Part shown: positions 41,332-49,914 of the stretch, in pieces
Numbering within the stretch: the first letter of the stretch is position 1
Layout of the letters: every line of letters starts with the position of its first letter
Source of the DNA: Pseudomonadota bacterium
GTDB lineage: Bacteria > Pseudomonadota > Alphaproteobacteria > Rhodobacterales > Rhodobacteraceae
DNA: 64,000 nucleotides
NCBI GenBank assembly: GCA_020161655.1
Contig: JAIUPC010000005.1
Location: 1-64,000 of the forward strand
Direction: 5' to 3'
Notes under the pieces: model-generated
The model's input: the letters and a program-made list of their open reading frames with translations, nothing else
Told to the model about the DNA's origin: nothing
The model's database searches: none
Made by a program: the position numbers and the translations under genes

Positions 41332-41724
41332 ATGATGACGAGAACTGGATGGCTGGTGACGGCTGCAACAGTGCTGGCGGCGGCGGGGGCCGTGACATTC
41401 GGCTTTGCGCAGACCGACGGGTCGATGGGCGGAATGGACATGGGCGGCATGCAGATGGGCGATGCCGACAGCCCGTCGTCGAAGGCGTTTGGTGAAGTCA
41501 TGAACACCATGATGTCCAAGATGATGGTGCCCTACACCGGCGATGCCGATGTCGACTTCGCGAGGGGCATGATCCCGCATCACCAGGCGGCCATCGACAT
41601 GGCGAAGGTCCAGCTTGAATTCGGCAAGGACCCCGAACTGCGCAAGCTGGCCGAAGAGGTGATCGCGGCGCAGGAGGCAGAGATTGCCACGCTGAACGCC
41701 TGGCTCAAGGCCAAGGGCATGTAG
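41332..41724 (+). CDS. Periplasmic DUF305-family copper-binding protein
   Basis: This 130-residue protein has a signal peptide ([21 protein letters not shown]), a Met-rich segment ([15 protein letters not shown]) and one DUF305 four-helix domain with the hallmark '[17 protein letters not shown]'. The His pair and Met residues bind Cu or Ag in CopM-like relatives. I chose 41332 (ATGATG behind GAAAGGAAG). It lies in the copZ operon and probably sequesters copper outside the cytoplasm. Confidence 0.85.
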   Translation: MMTRTGWLVTAATVLAAAGAVTFGFAQTDGSMGGMDMGGMQMGDADSPSSKAFGEVMNTMMSKMMVPYTGDADVDFARGMIPHHQAAIDMAKVQLEFGKDPELRKLAEEVIAAQEAEIATLNAWLKAKGM

Positions 41725-41903
41725 GGCGCTTCCCTGGCCTCCGGGGGGGTGAACCGGTGACAGCGTAATGTCTGATGTGGTCGCGCGTCCATAACATCAC
41801 ACGAGGCGCGCTTCGGCTTGCGGCACACAACGCCGGAAGCCGCAGCCGCGTCTGCAATCTCGGGGCGAGGAACACTTCGCGCCAAGAACCATGGAGCATT
41901 GAG

Positions 41904-42449
41904 ATGAAAGCCCGTGACATTTCCGCAGTCCTGCTGGCCGGTCTGCTGACCCTCGGCGCCGCAAACGGTCAGACACCGCCGCCCGCCGCCGCCCCGCATC
42001 ACCCGGCGCCCGAAGGTAGCGCAGCACCAGAGGCGGCGCCCGGTCAGGGACAAATGGCGCCGGCCGCGGGGGCCGGCATGATGAACATGATGTCTCCCGA
42101 GATGATGCAGATGATGATGCGGATGATGGCGCAGCACGATCTTGCCGGCCAGATGCCGATGCAGGGAATGGCGGGCGGAATGCCGCCCGGCATGGCGGAC
42201 GGCGCCGGCCCGGGCCCGGAGGTGATCCTGGGCCTTGTGCCCGCTGCACCCCCCGAGATGACGCCGGAGCGGGTGCGCAGCTGGCTTCAGGAACGGCTCG
42301 ACCGCCTCGGCAACCCGCGCCTGACGCTTGGCGCCATCGGCGAGGCTCCCGATGGCAGCATCACCGCCGAAATCCGCACGGTCGACGGCTCGCTCGTGCA
42401 GAAACTGGCGTTCAACCGCTATCCGGGTTTCGTCCGCCAGATCGACTGA
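41904..42449 (+). CDS. Exported Met-rich putative copper-binding protein
   Basis: This 181-residue protein has a signal peptide ending ANGQ, a Pro/Ala linker with a few His, and a Met-dense stretch (GAGMMNMMSPEMMQMMMRMM plus MPMQGMAGGMPPGM) typical of extracytoplasmic Cu(I)/Ag(I) binders. The C-terminal 70 residues ('TPERVRSWLQERLDRLGNPR', 'SITAEIRTVDGSLVQKL') look like a small alpha-beta domain resembling those in PA2779/SpoIIM-like exported proteins, though I cannot name it. A 179-bp gap separates it from the DUF305 gene. Confidence 0.7.
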   Translation: MKARDISAVLLAGLLTLGAANGQTPPPAAAPHHPAPEGSAAPEAAPGQGQMAPAAGAGMMNMMSPEMMQMMMRMMAQHDLAGQMPMQGMAGGMPPGMADGAGPGPEVILGLVPAAPPEMTPERVRSWLQERLDRLGNPRLTLGAIGEAPDGSITAEIRTVDGSLVQKLAFNRYPGFVRQID

Positions 42450-42484
42450 GCGGTCCGGCTGTCGGGCTGGGGGAAGGAATCGAG

Positions 42485-42988
42485 TTGCGTGGAGCCATCC
42501 GGCATTTTGTCCGCTCGGCGCCGATCCGAGCGACACCGCAGGAGGTTTTCGACTACCTCGACGACCCGGAGCGCATCGGCACCCACATGTCCGGCGCATC
42601 GCTCATGATGGCTGGCGGCAGCATGCGCCAATATCTCGACGCAGATCGAGGAAGGACAGTGGGTTCGGTCATCCGCATGGAGGGCCGGATGATGGGCCTT
42701 TCGCTGCATGTGGAGGAAGCGATCACCGAGCGCCGGCCGCCTGCCCGCAAGCTGTGGGAGACCATCGGTCCACAGCGGATGATCGTGATCGGGGACTATC
42801 GCCTGGGTTTCGAGACCGAACCGATAGCGGAAGGAACCGAGTTGCGCGTTTTCATCGACTACTCTCTCCCTGCCGGCCTGATCGGCCACCTGCTCGGGCC
42901 CTTTCTCGCACCGCTTTACGCACGCTGGTGCGTGTCGCGGATCACCGATGGCACGCGGAACCATTTTGCGGCGGGCCGGCGCAGCTGA
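42485..42988 (+). CDS. SRPBCC (START-like) family protein
   Basis: This 167-residue protein has the helix-grip pattern of the SRPBCC superfamily: 'RSAPIRATPQEVFDYLDDPER' at the start, beta strands through 'KLWETIGPQRMIVIGDYRLGFE' and a C-terminal amphipathic helix ('GPFLAPLYARWCVSRITDG'). The family binds hydrophobic ligands; no ligand can be assigned. The start is TTG 42485, weakly supported. It ends 22 bp from the convergent GAPDH gene. Confidence 0.7.
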   Translation: MRGAIRHFVRSAPIRATPQEVFDYLDDPERIGTHMSGASLMMAGGSMRQYLDADRGRTVGSVIRMEGRMMGLSLHVEEAITERRPPARKLWETIGPQRMIVIGDYRLGFETEPIAEGTELRVFIDYSLPAGLIGHLLGPFLAPLYARWCVSRITDGTRNHFAAGRRS

Positions 42989-43010
42989 CGCCGGCCCGCA
43001 GGTTTCCCGC

Positions 43011-44054
43011 TCAACTCCGACCGATCGCGCCGATCCCCAGCGCGGCGTCGGTCAGCGCCATCGACGCCGGCGCCTCGGCCGCCAGTCCCGTCAGCGCCCG
43101 GATGGCGTCGATCGTCTCGGGGATCACGATCGCCTGGTTGTCCACCATGTAGGCGTAGAAGAGTTCGTCGCCCTGCACCGTGAGCATGTCCTGCCACAGC
43201 GCGACCTCGTAGAGGTTGTCGTGCGGGCGGCCCATGTCGGCCATCATCTCCTTCACCGCGTTGAGCGCGTCGAGCCCGTCGCCCATGCGGATCAGCGCGA
43301 TCCGGGACGAGGCGCGGAAGGCGTCAAGAACCTCGTCCTTGCTTGCGGACCGGGTCATCTGCACCGACCAGTAATGCAGATGCGCCAGCGTCTCGGGCAC
43401 CTTCACCGCCATCGTCACCACGTCGAGACCGGGATCGACGCTTTGCGCGTCGGGGCCCTGGTGGCTCGGAATCTCCGGTTCCGGGACCAGCGTGTTCATG
43501 ATGCCGCCGAGGTGGCTTTCCCAGGGATCGGTCGCGCGGCGCAAGAGCGTGCCGCGTGCCCGCGCCAGCAGGCCGGCCCGCTTCAGCGCCGTCAGCGTGC
43601 GGACGATGGAGGTGGTGTTGCACGATACCACCCGTGTGCTGTCGCGCCCGGTGGCGCCGGCGAAGCTCGCCTCGGCGACGAAGGAATGGCCGGTCACGTC
43701 GTGCTTCTCGCCGCCCTGGACGATGAACCTGATGCCGCGTTTCCGGTAGGCTTCGACATTCGCCGCAGCGACACGCTTCGGCGTGCAGTCCACCACGATG
43801 TCGGCGCGGGAAAGAAGGTCCCCGAGCGTGCCGGCAACCTCGAGTCCTGCCTCGCGCATCGCTGCCGCGTGGTCCGGCGTGGCTCCGAACAGTGCATGGC
43901 CCTTCGCCAGCGCCATCCGGGGGCGCCAGTCGGCGGCGACATCGCAGACCCCGGCGAGCGTCATGTCGGGCTGGAGCGCCACCGCATCGGCGACCCGCTT
44001 GCCGATGACGCCGTAGCCGTTCACCGCGACGCGGATCTTTTCCCTGAAGGCCAT
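43011..44054 (-). CDS. Type II (archaeal-type) glyceraldehyde-3-phosphate dehydrogenase
   Basis: This protein of about 347 residues has the archaeal GAPDH N terminus 'IRVAVNGYGVIGKRVADAV' (Rossmann fold), the catalytic Cys in VVSCNTTSIVR and later 'GIMNTLVPEPEIPSHQGPDA'. Type II GAPDH is typical of archaea and rare in Proteobacteria. I chose ATG 44054 (MAFREKIRVAVNG) behind GGAG at 6-nt spacing; two upstream Met codons exist. It follows the CPD-type ATPase on the same strand after about 100 bp. It may serve the archaeal-style nucleotide salvage genes nearby or replace a metal-sensitive GapA. Confidence 0.85.
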   Translation of the reverse strand: MAFREKIRVAVNGYGVIGKRVADAVALQPDMTLAGVCDVAADWRPRMALAKGHALFGATPDHAAAMREAGLEVAGTLGDLLSRADIVVDCTPKRVAAANVEAYRKRGIRFIVQGGEKHDVTGHSFVAEASFAGATGRDSTRVVSCNTTSIVRTLTALKRAGLLARARGTLLRRATDPWESHLGGIMNTLVPEPEIPSHQGPDAQSVDPGLDVVTMAVKVPETLAHLHYWSVQMTRSASKDEVLDAFRASSRIALIRMGDGLDALNAVKEMMADMGRPHDNLYEVALWQDMLTVQGDELFYAYMVDNQAIVIPETIDAIRALTGLAAEAPASMALTDAALGIGAIGRS

Positions 44055-44152
44055 GTCTTTCTCCATCTCGGTTTCAGTCTGCAATCCGGAGTCGTCCGGG
44101 CGGGATCAGGTGCAGGGTCTGACCCGCGCATCGCGATCCGGCAGCTTCCGGC

Positions 44153-46534
44153 TCATGCCTTCACCTCCATCATCGCCGGCAGCGACGGGTCGACCGGCGC
44201 GCGGCGCGCCACGCCTTCGAGCCGGGTCCGCTTCAGCAAGAGCGCATTGACCGCCACCAGCGCCGAACTGCCCGACATCGCGATCGCGGCGGCCTCGGGG
44301 CTGATGGTGAAGGGATAGAACACGCCTGCCGCCAGCGGAAAGGCCACCACGTTGTAGGCCACCGCCCAGAACAGGTTCTGGTGCATCTTGCGCAGGGTAG
44401 CACGGGACAGCACGATCGCCCCCACCACGTCGTAGGGGTCGCTCTTCATCAGCACCACGTCGGCGCTTTCCATCGCCACGTCGGTGCCCGCGCCGATGGC
44501 GAAGCCGACATCGGCCTGGGTCAGCGCCGGGGCGTCGTTCACCCCGTCGCCGACCATGCCGACACGTTTGCCTTGCGCCTGAAGCTCCTTCACCTTGTCG
44601 GCCTTCTGCCCCGGCAGCACATCCGCCAGCACGATGTCGATGCCAAGTTCGCCCGCGATGCGCGCCGCCGTCCCGGCGTTGTCGCCGGTCAGCATCGCCA
44701 CCTGCACGCCGCGTTCGCGCAGCTTGGCGACCGTCGCCTTCGCACTGGGGCGCAAAGCGTCGGCAATTGCGATCAGGCCAAGGATGCGGCCGCCCTCGGC
44801 GACATGCACCACGGTCCGGCCTGCGCCCTTCAAGGCGTCGGCGCGGTCCGCCAGCGGGCCAAGCGCCACGCCTTCCTCGTCCATCAGCCGCCGGTTGCCG
44901 ACCAGCACCGCCTTGCCCGCGACCTCGGCCTTTGCGCCGCGGCCATCGAGGGTCTCGAACGCGGACATCGCGCCGAGGGGCAGGCTGGCGGCGCGCTCGA
45001 CGATGGCGACGGCGAGCGGGTGGTCCGAGCCCTTGTCCACCGCCGCCGCCGCTGCCAGTACCTCGTCCGCGGTCCGGCCTTCGGCGGCCACCACGTCCAC
45101 GACCTTGGGCTGGCCCATGGTCAGCGTGCCGGTCTTGTCGAAGATGATCACGTCGAGCCTGGTCGCATCCTCCAGCGCGCTGGCGTTCTTGAACAGGATG
45201 CCGTTCATCGCGCCGAGGCCGGTGCCCACCATCACCGCCATCGGCGTGGCGAGCCCCAGCGCGTCGGGGCAGGCGATGACAAAGACGGTGATCGTCAGCG
45301 TCAGCGCGAAGAGAAGCTCCGCCCCGATCCAGCCGTACCAGACGGCAAAGGTGGCGATGCCGATGACGATCGCGATCAGCACCAGCCACTGCGAAGCCCG
45401 GTCGGCCAGAAGCTGCGCCGGGGCCTTGGAATTCTGCGCCTCCTGCACCAGCTTGACGATCTGGGCGAGCGCGGTGTCGGCCCCGACCTTGGTGGCGGTA
45501 TAGCGGAAGGTGCCCGACTTGTTGATCGTGGCCCCGATCACCATGCTGCCGACGCCCTTCTGCACCGGCATGGATTCGCCGGTCAGCATGGATTCGTCGA
45601 CCAGCGAGGCGCCTTCGGTCACTTCGCCATCGACGGGGATCTTGTTGCCCGGCCGGATCACCACGGTTTCGCCCTTGAGCACCTCGGCGGTCGGCAATTC
45701 GACCTCGCGCCCGTCGCGGATCACCGTCGCCATCGGCGGGGCGAGGTCGAGGAGAGCCCTGATCGCCTCGGACGCGCCGGCACGGGCGCGCATCTCCAGC
45801 CAGTGGCCGAGCAGGATGAAGACCAGAAGGACGGCAACCGCCTCGTAGAACTGGACGCCGGGGAAGAAGAAGGTCGAGCCGACGCTGAACACATAGCCGG
45901 TGCCGACCGACAGGACGACCAGCACCGCCATGTTCAGGATGCCGTTGCGTAGCGCCCGCCAGGCGGCGACGAGGAACGGCCAGGACGGCCAGATGACGGC
46001 AATGGTCGCCAGGATGAACAGCCAGAGGTCGAGCCGCAGGCCGAAGGGCGGTGCGGGGGGCGTGAACATGCCGCCCATCGGCGACCAGACGAAGATCGGA
46101 ATGGTGAAGGCCAGCGCCACCCAGAAGCGGTTGCGCATGTCGCGGACCATCGACTGCATGTCGCCCGATCCGTGGCCCATTTCATGCGCCATCTCGTCGC
46201 GGGCCGTCGAGGATTTCGCCATTCCCGGCATCGAGGCCATGTCATGACCGGCATGCGCCGCCCCCACGGCGGCCTTGCTGCCGTGGTCGCCGTGCCCGGC
46301 GCAGACGTGCCTGGGCAGAACCTCGCCCGCGCAGTGATAGCCGCAGTCCTCGACCGCCTTGCGCAGCGCCTCGACGCTGGTCCGGGTGTCGTCGAAGGTG
46401 ACGGTCACCGACAGGCCCGCCGGGTTGGCCGTGGCCGACGCGACGCCGGGCTGCGCGGCGAGATGCTTCTCGATGCCGAGATGGCCGAGCCGGTCGGCCG
46501 ACGCGCTGAAATCGAGTGTCGCGGTCGTCGTCAT
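44153..46534 (-). CDS. P1B-type heavy-metal ATPase with unusual CPD transport motif
   Basis: This 793-residue pump has an N-terminal HMA-like fold lacking CxxC, followed by Cys/His/Met-rich sequence ([40 protein letters not shown]). It has eight [14 protein letters not shown], an HP motif (SDHPLAVAI) and [16 protein letters not shown]. The TM metal motif is [19 protein letters not shown], so CPD stands where CopA has CPC and CopB has CPH. Overall it resembles CopB-type ATPases (His/Met-rich N terminus). The Asp may alter metal specificity or charge. It is encoded between a Cys/His-rich small protein and a type II GAPDH. Confidence 0.88.
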   Translation of the reverse strand: MTTTATLDFSASADRLGHLGIEKHLAAQPGVASATANPAGLSVTVTFDDTRTSVEALRKAVEDCGYHCAGEVLPRHVCAGHGDHGSKAAVGAAHAGHDMASMPGMAKSSTARDEMAHEMGHGSGDMQSMVRDMRNRFWVALAFTIPIFVWSPMGGMFTPPAPPFGLRLDLWLFILATIAVIWPSWPFLVAAWRALRNGILNMAVLVVLSVGTGYVFSVGSTFFFPGVQFYEAVAVLLVFILLGHWLEMRARAGASEAIRALLDLAPPMATVIRDGREVELPTAEVLKGETVVIRPGNKIPVDGEVTEGASLVDESMLTGESMPVQKGVGSMVIGATINKSGTFRYTATKVGADTALAQIVKLVQEAQNSKAPAQLLADRASQWLVLIAIVIGIATFAVWYGWIGAELLFALTLTITVFVIACPDALGLATPMAVMVGTGLGAMNGILFKNASALEDATRLDVIIFDKTGTLTMGQPKVVDVVAAEGRTADEVLAAAAAVDKGSDHPLAVAIVERAASLPLGAMSAFETLDGRGAKAEVAGKAVLVGNRRLMDEEGVALGPLADRADALKGAGRTVVHVAEGGRILGLIAIADALRPSAKATVAKLRERGVQVAMLTGDNAGTAARIAGELGIDIVLADVLPGQKADKVKELQAQGKRVGMVGDGVNDAPALTQADVGFAIGAGTDVAMESADVVLMKSDPYDVVGAIVLSRATLRKMHQNLFWAVAYNVVAFPLAAGVFYPFTISPEAAAIAMSGSSALVAVNALLLKRTRLEGVARRAPVDPSLPAMMEVKA

Positions 46535-46607
46535 GTTCTGCCTTCCTTCGGTCGCTCATATGGGCCGCGGCGCCTCCGGACGGTCCGGCGCGCCGCGGCA
46601 TCGCTTG

Positions 46608-46820
46608 TCAGGAACAGCAGCAGCCTGATCCGTGCCCCGGTTTCCGCTTGTCAGCCGGAGGCTGGGCGTCCGACGCCTTCGAGGTGCCGCAGCCTTCGTG
46701 GCCATGGCCCGCTGTCTCGTCGTGCGGCACTTGCTTGTGGTCGCGGTGGTTGCCCGAGCCGCAGCAGCCGTCGGCGGTGGCCTCCGGCGACGTTTCGGGC
46801 TGGATTCTAGGGGCGTTCAT
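46608..46820 (-). CDS. Small Cys/His-rich putative metal-binding protein
   Basis: This 70-residue protein starts at ATG 46820 (MNAPRIQPETSP) with GGAG 8 nt upstream. It contains DGCCGSGNHRDHK, a HGHEGCGTS segment and a C-terminal GHGSGCCCS, with no hydrophobic core or signal peptide, so it is cytoplasmic and metallothionein-like in style. It lies 73 bp ahead of the CPD-type ATPase on the same strand and may buffer or deliver its metal. No known family recognised. Confidence 0.6.
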   Translation of the reverse strand: MNAPRIQPETSPEATADGCCGSGNHRDHKQVPHDETAGHGHEGCGTSKASDAQPPADKRKPGHGSGCCCS

Positions 46821-46911
46821 GATCGATCTCCAGTTCATTCGGTTCATCTGATGGCAAAGCCCGTCTCTCAGCAGACCTTGCTGTGAAATGGACGCGCCTC
46901 TGGCGCGCGGA

Positions 46912-47580
46912 TTACAGCAAATCCGCGCCCGCCAGGTCCACGGCCTTGTGGAGCCGGGCCTTCGCGCGGTCGCAGCCGCAGTCGAGAAAGCCGTGTTCCG
47001 GGCAGGTCAGGCACTGCGCGACCAGCAGACCGCGCAGTGCCTTGCGGGCGCGGTGCAGACGCACGGCGAGCGTGCCCTCGCTGATCCCCAGATCGCGGGC
47101 GACGACAGGGCGCGGAACCTCGCCAAGGTCGACCCGCCGGATCAGGTCCGCCTGGCCCGGCGGCATTGCGCGCAGCAGGATGTGCATGCAGGCGCAGAGG
47201 GCCGCGTCGGTCCCGGCGTCCTCGGCCGGCGCGGCGACGGCGTCCTGCACGGCCGGGTCGGCGGGCGTCTCGCGCCGCCGCCTGCGGGACGACCGCCGGT
47301 GATGATCCGCGATGGAGGTCGCCAGAATGCGGCTGAGCCAACCCCTGACGCTGGCGTCGTCGCGCAGATCGTCCGACCGCGCCAGGGCGCGCATGGCGAA
47401 GTCCTGCATCACGTCCCTGGCCTCCTCGGCATTGCCGAGGCGGGCGGTCAGGAAGCCGAAGATCCTGCGCTGCCCCTCGACGAGAGCGGCCTCGACCGCG
47501 GCGCGACGGGCACCGGGCCGTTGTGCCGGTTCACGGACAGGTTCGGCCCCGCGTTCGGCCGGATTTTCATGTCTGGTCAT
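46912..47580 (-). CDS. ECF sigma factor with C-terminal Cys-rich (CorE-like) tail
   Basis: This 222-residue protein has sigma region 2 ('FGFLTARLGNAEEARDVMQDFAMRAL') and region 4 ('GEVPRPVVARDLGISEGTLAVRLHRARKALR'). The tail 'CLTCPEHGFLDCGCDRAKA' holds four Cys and a His. C-terminal Cys-rich domains let CorE-type ECF factors sense copper or cadmium directly without an anti-sigma factor. I chose ATG 47580, which overlaps the stop of the upstream sigma gene by 4 bp. It probably drives the metal genes downstream on the same strand. Metal and target promoters are unproven. Confidence 0.8.
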   Translation of the reverse strand: MTRHENPAERGAEPVREPAQRPGARRAAVEAALVEGQRRIFGFLTARLGNAEEARDVMQDFAMRALARSDDLRDDASVRGWLSRILATSIADHHRRSSRRRRRETPADPAVQDAVAAPAEDAGTDAALCACMHILLRAMPPGQADLIRRVDLGEVPRPVVARDLGISEGTLAVRLHRARKALRGLLVAQCLTCPEHGFLDCGCDRAKARLHKAVDLAGADLL

Positions 47581-48251
47581 GGCGTCGCTCCGTTCTGGCG
47601 GCCCTCGGCGTCCCGCCGGCTGATCGGCTGCGGGAAAGGGCAACAAGTGGACAAGTGTTCAGCCCGAATGCCGCCGTCGGCCTGCCCGGCCTCCAGACGC
47701 TCGATCCCCTCGCGCAGCGCCAGCCGGGCGCGGAACAGGCGGACGTTCAGCGTTCCGGGCGCCACGCCGAGCGATTTCGCGGCGGCCGCGCGCGGCACAC
47801 CCCGGAAGTAGATTGCGCGGATCAGGGCTGCGTGATCGGGCCGAAGGCGGGCGAGCGCCGCTTCGATCTCCGCCTCGCCGTGCCCGGATGCGCCGGACAA
47901 AGCCTGCCCCGCATCGGTTTCGTGCGGATCGGCCAGCGCCGCCATCTGGCTGGCATAGGCTGATTCCGCCCGCCGGCGGGCGTCGCGGCGCCGGTAATGA
48001 TCGAAAAGCGCGTTGCGCAGCACGCGGGCCAGCCAGGCGTCGGTGTTCTGCACCTGCGCGTGGTGCCGCGAGGAACGCACGACCTTCAGGCTGAAGTCCT
48101 GCAGCACGTCCTCCGCCGCGCCCGGATCGCGCAGTCGCTTGCGGAGAAACGTCAGATAGTCCGAACGCCTGGCGGCGAGTCGCGCGCAGGGGTCCGGTTC
48201 GACCGGCTGCGCCTGCGACCGTCCGGCGCAAGGCAGGGATTGATGAAGCAT
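47577..48251 (-). CDS. Second ECF-type sigma factor, overlapping the first
   Basis: This 224-residue protein has region 2 ('DYLTFLRKRLRDPGAAEDVLQDFSLKVV', 'NTDAWLARVLRNALFDHYRR') and region 4 ('RGVPRAAAAKSLGVAPGTLNVRLFRARLALREG'). Its tail contains LSTCCPFPQ, a Cys pair that may be sensory but is shorter than in its partner. An Ala/Gly linker separates the domains. The 4-bp overlap with the next sigma gene implies coordinated synthesis. Two ECF factors in tandem without an obvious anti-sigma gene is uncommon. Confidence 0.8.
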   Translation of the reverse strand: MLHQSLPCAGRSQAQPVEPDPCARLAARRSDYLTFLRKRLRDPGAAEDVLQDFSLKVVRSSRHHAQVQNTDAWLARVLRNALFDHYRRRDARRRAESAYASQMAALADPHETDAGQALSGASGHGEAEIEAALARLRPDHAALIRAIYFRGVPRAAAAKSLGVAPGTLNVRLFRARLALREGIERLEAGQADGGIRAEHLSTCCPFPQPISRRDAEGRQNGATP

Positions 48252-48344
48252 AGCGGGATTCCGTTCGCTGGATCGGCACGGTCGCGCAACACCCGGACAG
48301 GTCGGCGCCGATGACGACTGCCGGTTTCCGGTTGAGGCGCGGGG

Positions 48345-48719
48345 TCAAGCCTGGGCGGCGGGATCCGGTGGCCGGAAGCGCCCGTCGGGCAAGTGCTGGG
48401 CCCGGCGAGTTTCGCCGCGAACGTTCCGGCGTTCATCGAGCCGGCGGATCGGCGCGGCATTGGCGAGACCGCCCCTCTCCGTGGTCGCCAACGAAACCTG
48501 GCAGTGGCCCGGGCTGCCAACCGGCGCCCCGCAGTCACCCGCCGCGGCCATGTCATGTGCCGGTGCGGAGACAGTGGCAACCGGTGGTTCGGAGGTCGCA
48601 GTTGCAGGCGCGGGGCTGAGCAGAACCGCTGCGGCAACGACCACCGCGATCAGCCCGAGCAAGGCAGCGAATGCCGGGCTTGCGGCTGGGTGACCGGTGG
48701 AGATGGCGGCGCGTTTCAT
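48345..48719 (-). CDS. Small exported Cys-containing protein ahead of the sigma genes
   Basis: Starting at ATG 48719 (MKRAAISTGHPAAS), this 124-residue protein has a long hydrophobic N segment ('AFAALLGLIAVVVAAAVLL'), a Thr/Pro/Ala linker, then APAHDMAAAGDCGAPVGSPGHC with a Met, two Cys and His, and a basic Arg-rich C terminus. It could be a periplasmic metal-binding or anti-sigma-like partner of the ECF genes 93 bp downstream, but lacks a recognisable zinc-anti-sigma motif. Function unknown. Confidence 0.55.
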   Translation of the reverse strand: MKRAAISTGHPAASPAFAALLGLIAVVVAAAVLLSPAPATATSEPPVATVSAPAHDMAAAGDCGAPVGSPGHCQVSLATTERGGLANAAPIRRLDERRNVRGETRRAQHLPDGRFRPPDPAAQA

Positions 48720-48753
48720 GCCGCCAAGCTGACTCGTCTGCACTGGAAATGCC

Positions 48754-48767
48754 TTGATGCAAATCAA
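48754..48767. promoter_or_regulatory. Perfect FNR-type box in divergent promoter region
   Basis: TTGAT-GCAA-ATCAA is an exact FNR/Anr/FnrP consensus dyad. It lies 34 bp from the minus-strand exported-protein gene and 124 bp upstream of the DUF2933 gene that opens the plus-strand arc operon, so it could serve either side. Low-oxygen activation fits the arginine deiminase genes. Confidence 0.7.
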
Positions 48768-48891
48768 CACCGGCACACCCCCGCATTCACGCAGGCCGCG
48801 ACGCGGATTGCACCCGCTCTGTAATCCGATGCCGGTCGGCGCGTCCTTGGCAGCGTGGGACCATTCCGCCCGTCAGTCGAAAGAGACGCCG

Positions 48892-49188
48892 ATGCACGAA
48901 CAGCAACACGCCAACAGCCCGGGGATGAGCCGGCCCTGGTACAGGACGGGATGGGGTTTGGCCCTGATCGGGTTTGCCGCCATCGCCGCACTGCTTCTCG
49001 TCTATGAGCACCGCATCCACATTCCGTTCGGCAATCTTCTGGTGATCTTGCCGCTTTTCGCCTGCATCGGCCTGCACTCGCTGATGCACGGCGGCCGCGG
49101 CGGTCATGGTGGCCACGGCGGTCGCGGCAGCCGGCCGCGCGACGCGGCGGCAGGCAAGGCTGCGGATGACAGGGAGGCCGGACAGTGA
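48892..49188 (+). CDS. DUF2933-family small membrane protein
   Basis: This 98-residue protein has a polar N terminus, two TM (GWGLALIGFAAIAALLLVY and LLVILPLFACIGLHSLMH) and a Gly/His C terminus (HGGRGGHGGHGGRG). DUF2933 proteins accompany copper/silver resistance genes and ICMT-family proteins; the HSLMHGG segment is the conserved part. It starts behind AAGAGAC at 48892 and its stop overlaps the next start (TGATG). Function unknown; the Gly/His tail suggests metal contact. Confidence 0.75.
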   Translation: MHEQQHANSPGMSRPWYRTGWGLALIGFAAIAALLLVYEHRIHIPFGNLLVILPLFACIGLHSLMHGGRGGHGGHGGRGSRPRDAAAGKAADDREAGQ

Positions 49189-49844
49189 TGGCCCCGGAAA
49201 GCGCACCCGCCTATGGGCTCTGGCTTCTGGCCATCGTCAACGCGGTAGTGTTCATCGTCTTCGCCCTGAGCTTCACCAAGCCGCAGACACCGCGCGACTG
49301 GCGCAGTTTCGGCGCGTTCAGCGCCTTTCTGGTGGCGCTCTTTGCCGAAATGTACGGCTTCCCGCTGACCATCTACCTGCTGTCAGGCTGGCTGGGCAGC
49401 GCCTATCCGGGGATCGACTGGTTCTCGCACGATGCCGGCCACCTGCCCGAGATGACGTTCGGCTGGAAGGCCAATCCGCATTTCGGCCCGTTCCACATCC
49501 TGAGCTTCTTCCTGATCGGCGGCGGCTTCTGGCTTTTGGCCGCCGCCTGGCCGGTGCTCCATGAGGCGCAGCGCTCCGGGCGGCTGGCCACGACCGGCCC
49601 CTATGCCCGCATCCGCCATCCCCAGTATGTGGGCTTCGTGCTGATCCTGACCGGGTTCCTGATGCAATGGCCGACGATCCTGACGCTGGCGATGTATCCG
49701 GTGCTGATCTGGATGTACCTGCGCCTTGCCCGCAGCGAGGAGGCCGAGGCCCGCGCCCGGTTTGGCGCGGAATACGACGCCTGGGCAGGCCGGGTGCCTG
49801 CCTACCTGCCGACAAGCCGCCCCGAAAGCGGGGCGACCCCTTGA
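49188..49844 (+). CDS. Isoprenylcysteine carboxyl methyltransferase (ICMT)-family membrane protein
   Basis: This 218-residue protein has about five TM and the ICMT/phospholipid-methyltransferase signature 'TTGPYARIRHPQYVGFVLILTGF' followed by 'EEAEARARFGAEYDAWAGRVP', the SAM-binding C-terminal region. Bacterial members have unknown substrates, often lipids or quinone-like molecules, and recur beside DUF2933 and copper ATPases. The ATG at 49188 overlaps the previous stop; a GTG three bases earlier is an alternative. Confidence 0.8.
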   Translation: MAPESAPAYGLWLLAIVNAVVFIVFALSFTKPQTPRDWRSFGAFSAFLVALFAEMYGFPLTIYLLSGWLGSAYPGIDWFSHDAGHLPEMTFGWKANPHFGPFHILSFFLIGGGFWLLAAAWPVLHEAQRSGRLATTGPYARIRHPQYVGFVLILTGFLMQWPTILTLAMYPVLIWMYLRLARSEEAEARARFGAEYDAWAGRVPAYLPTSRPESGATP

Positions 49845-49914
49845 TCGCCCGCTTCCCGAAACGCGGATGGCGGCGCAGAGGCTGCGTTTCCGCCCCAGCA
49901 GAAAGGAACTCCGC

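Noticed and set aside
41770-41815. Loose inverted repeat TGATG/CATCA upstream of the Met-rich protein gene
   Set aside because: Short arms with a long unpaired loop and no match to a known operator.
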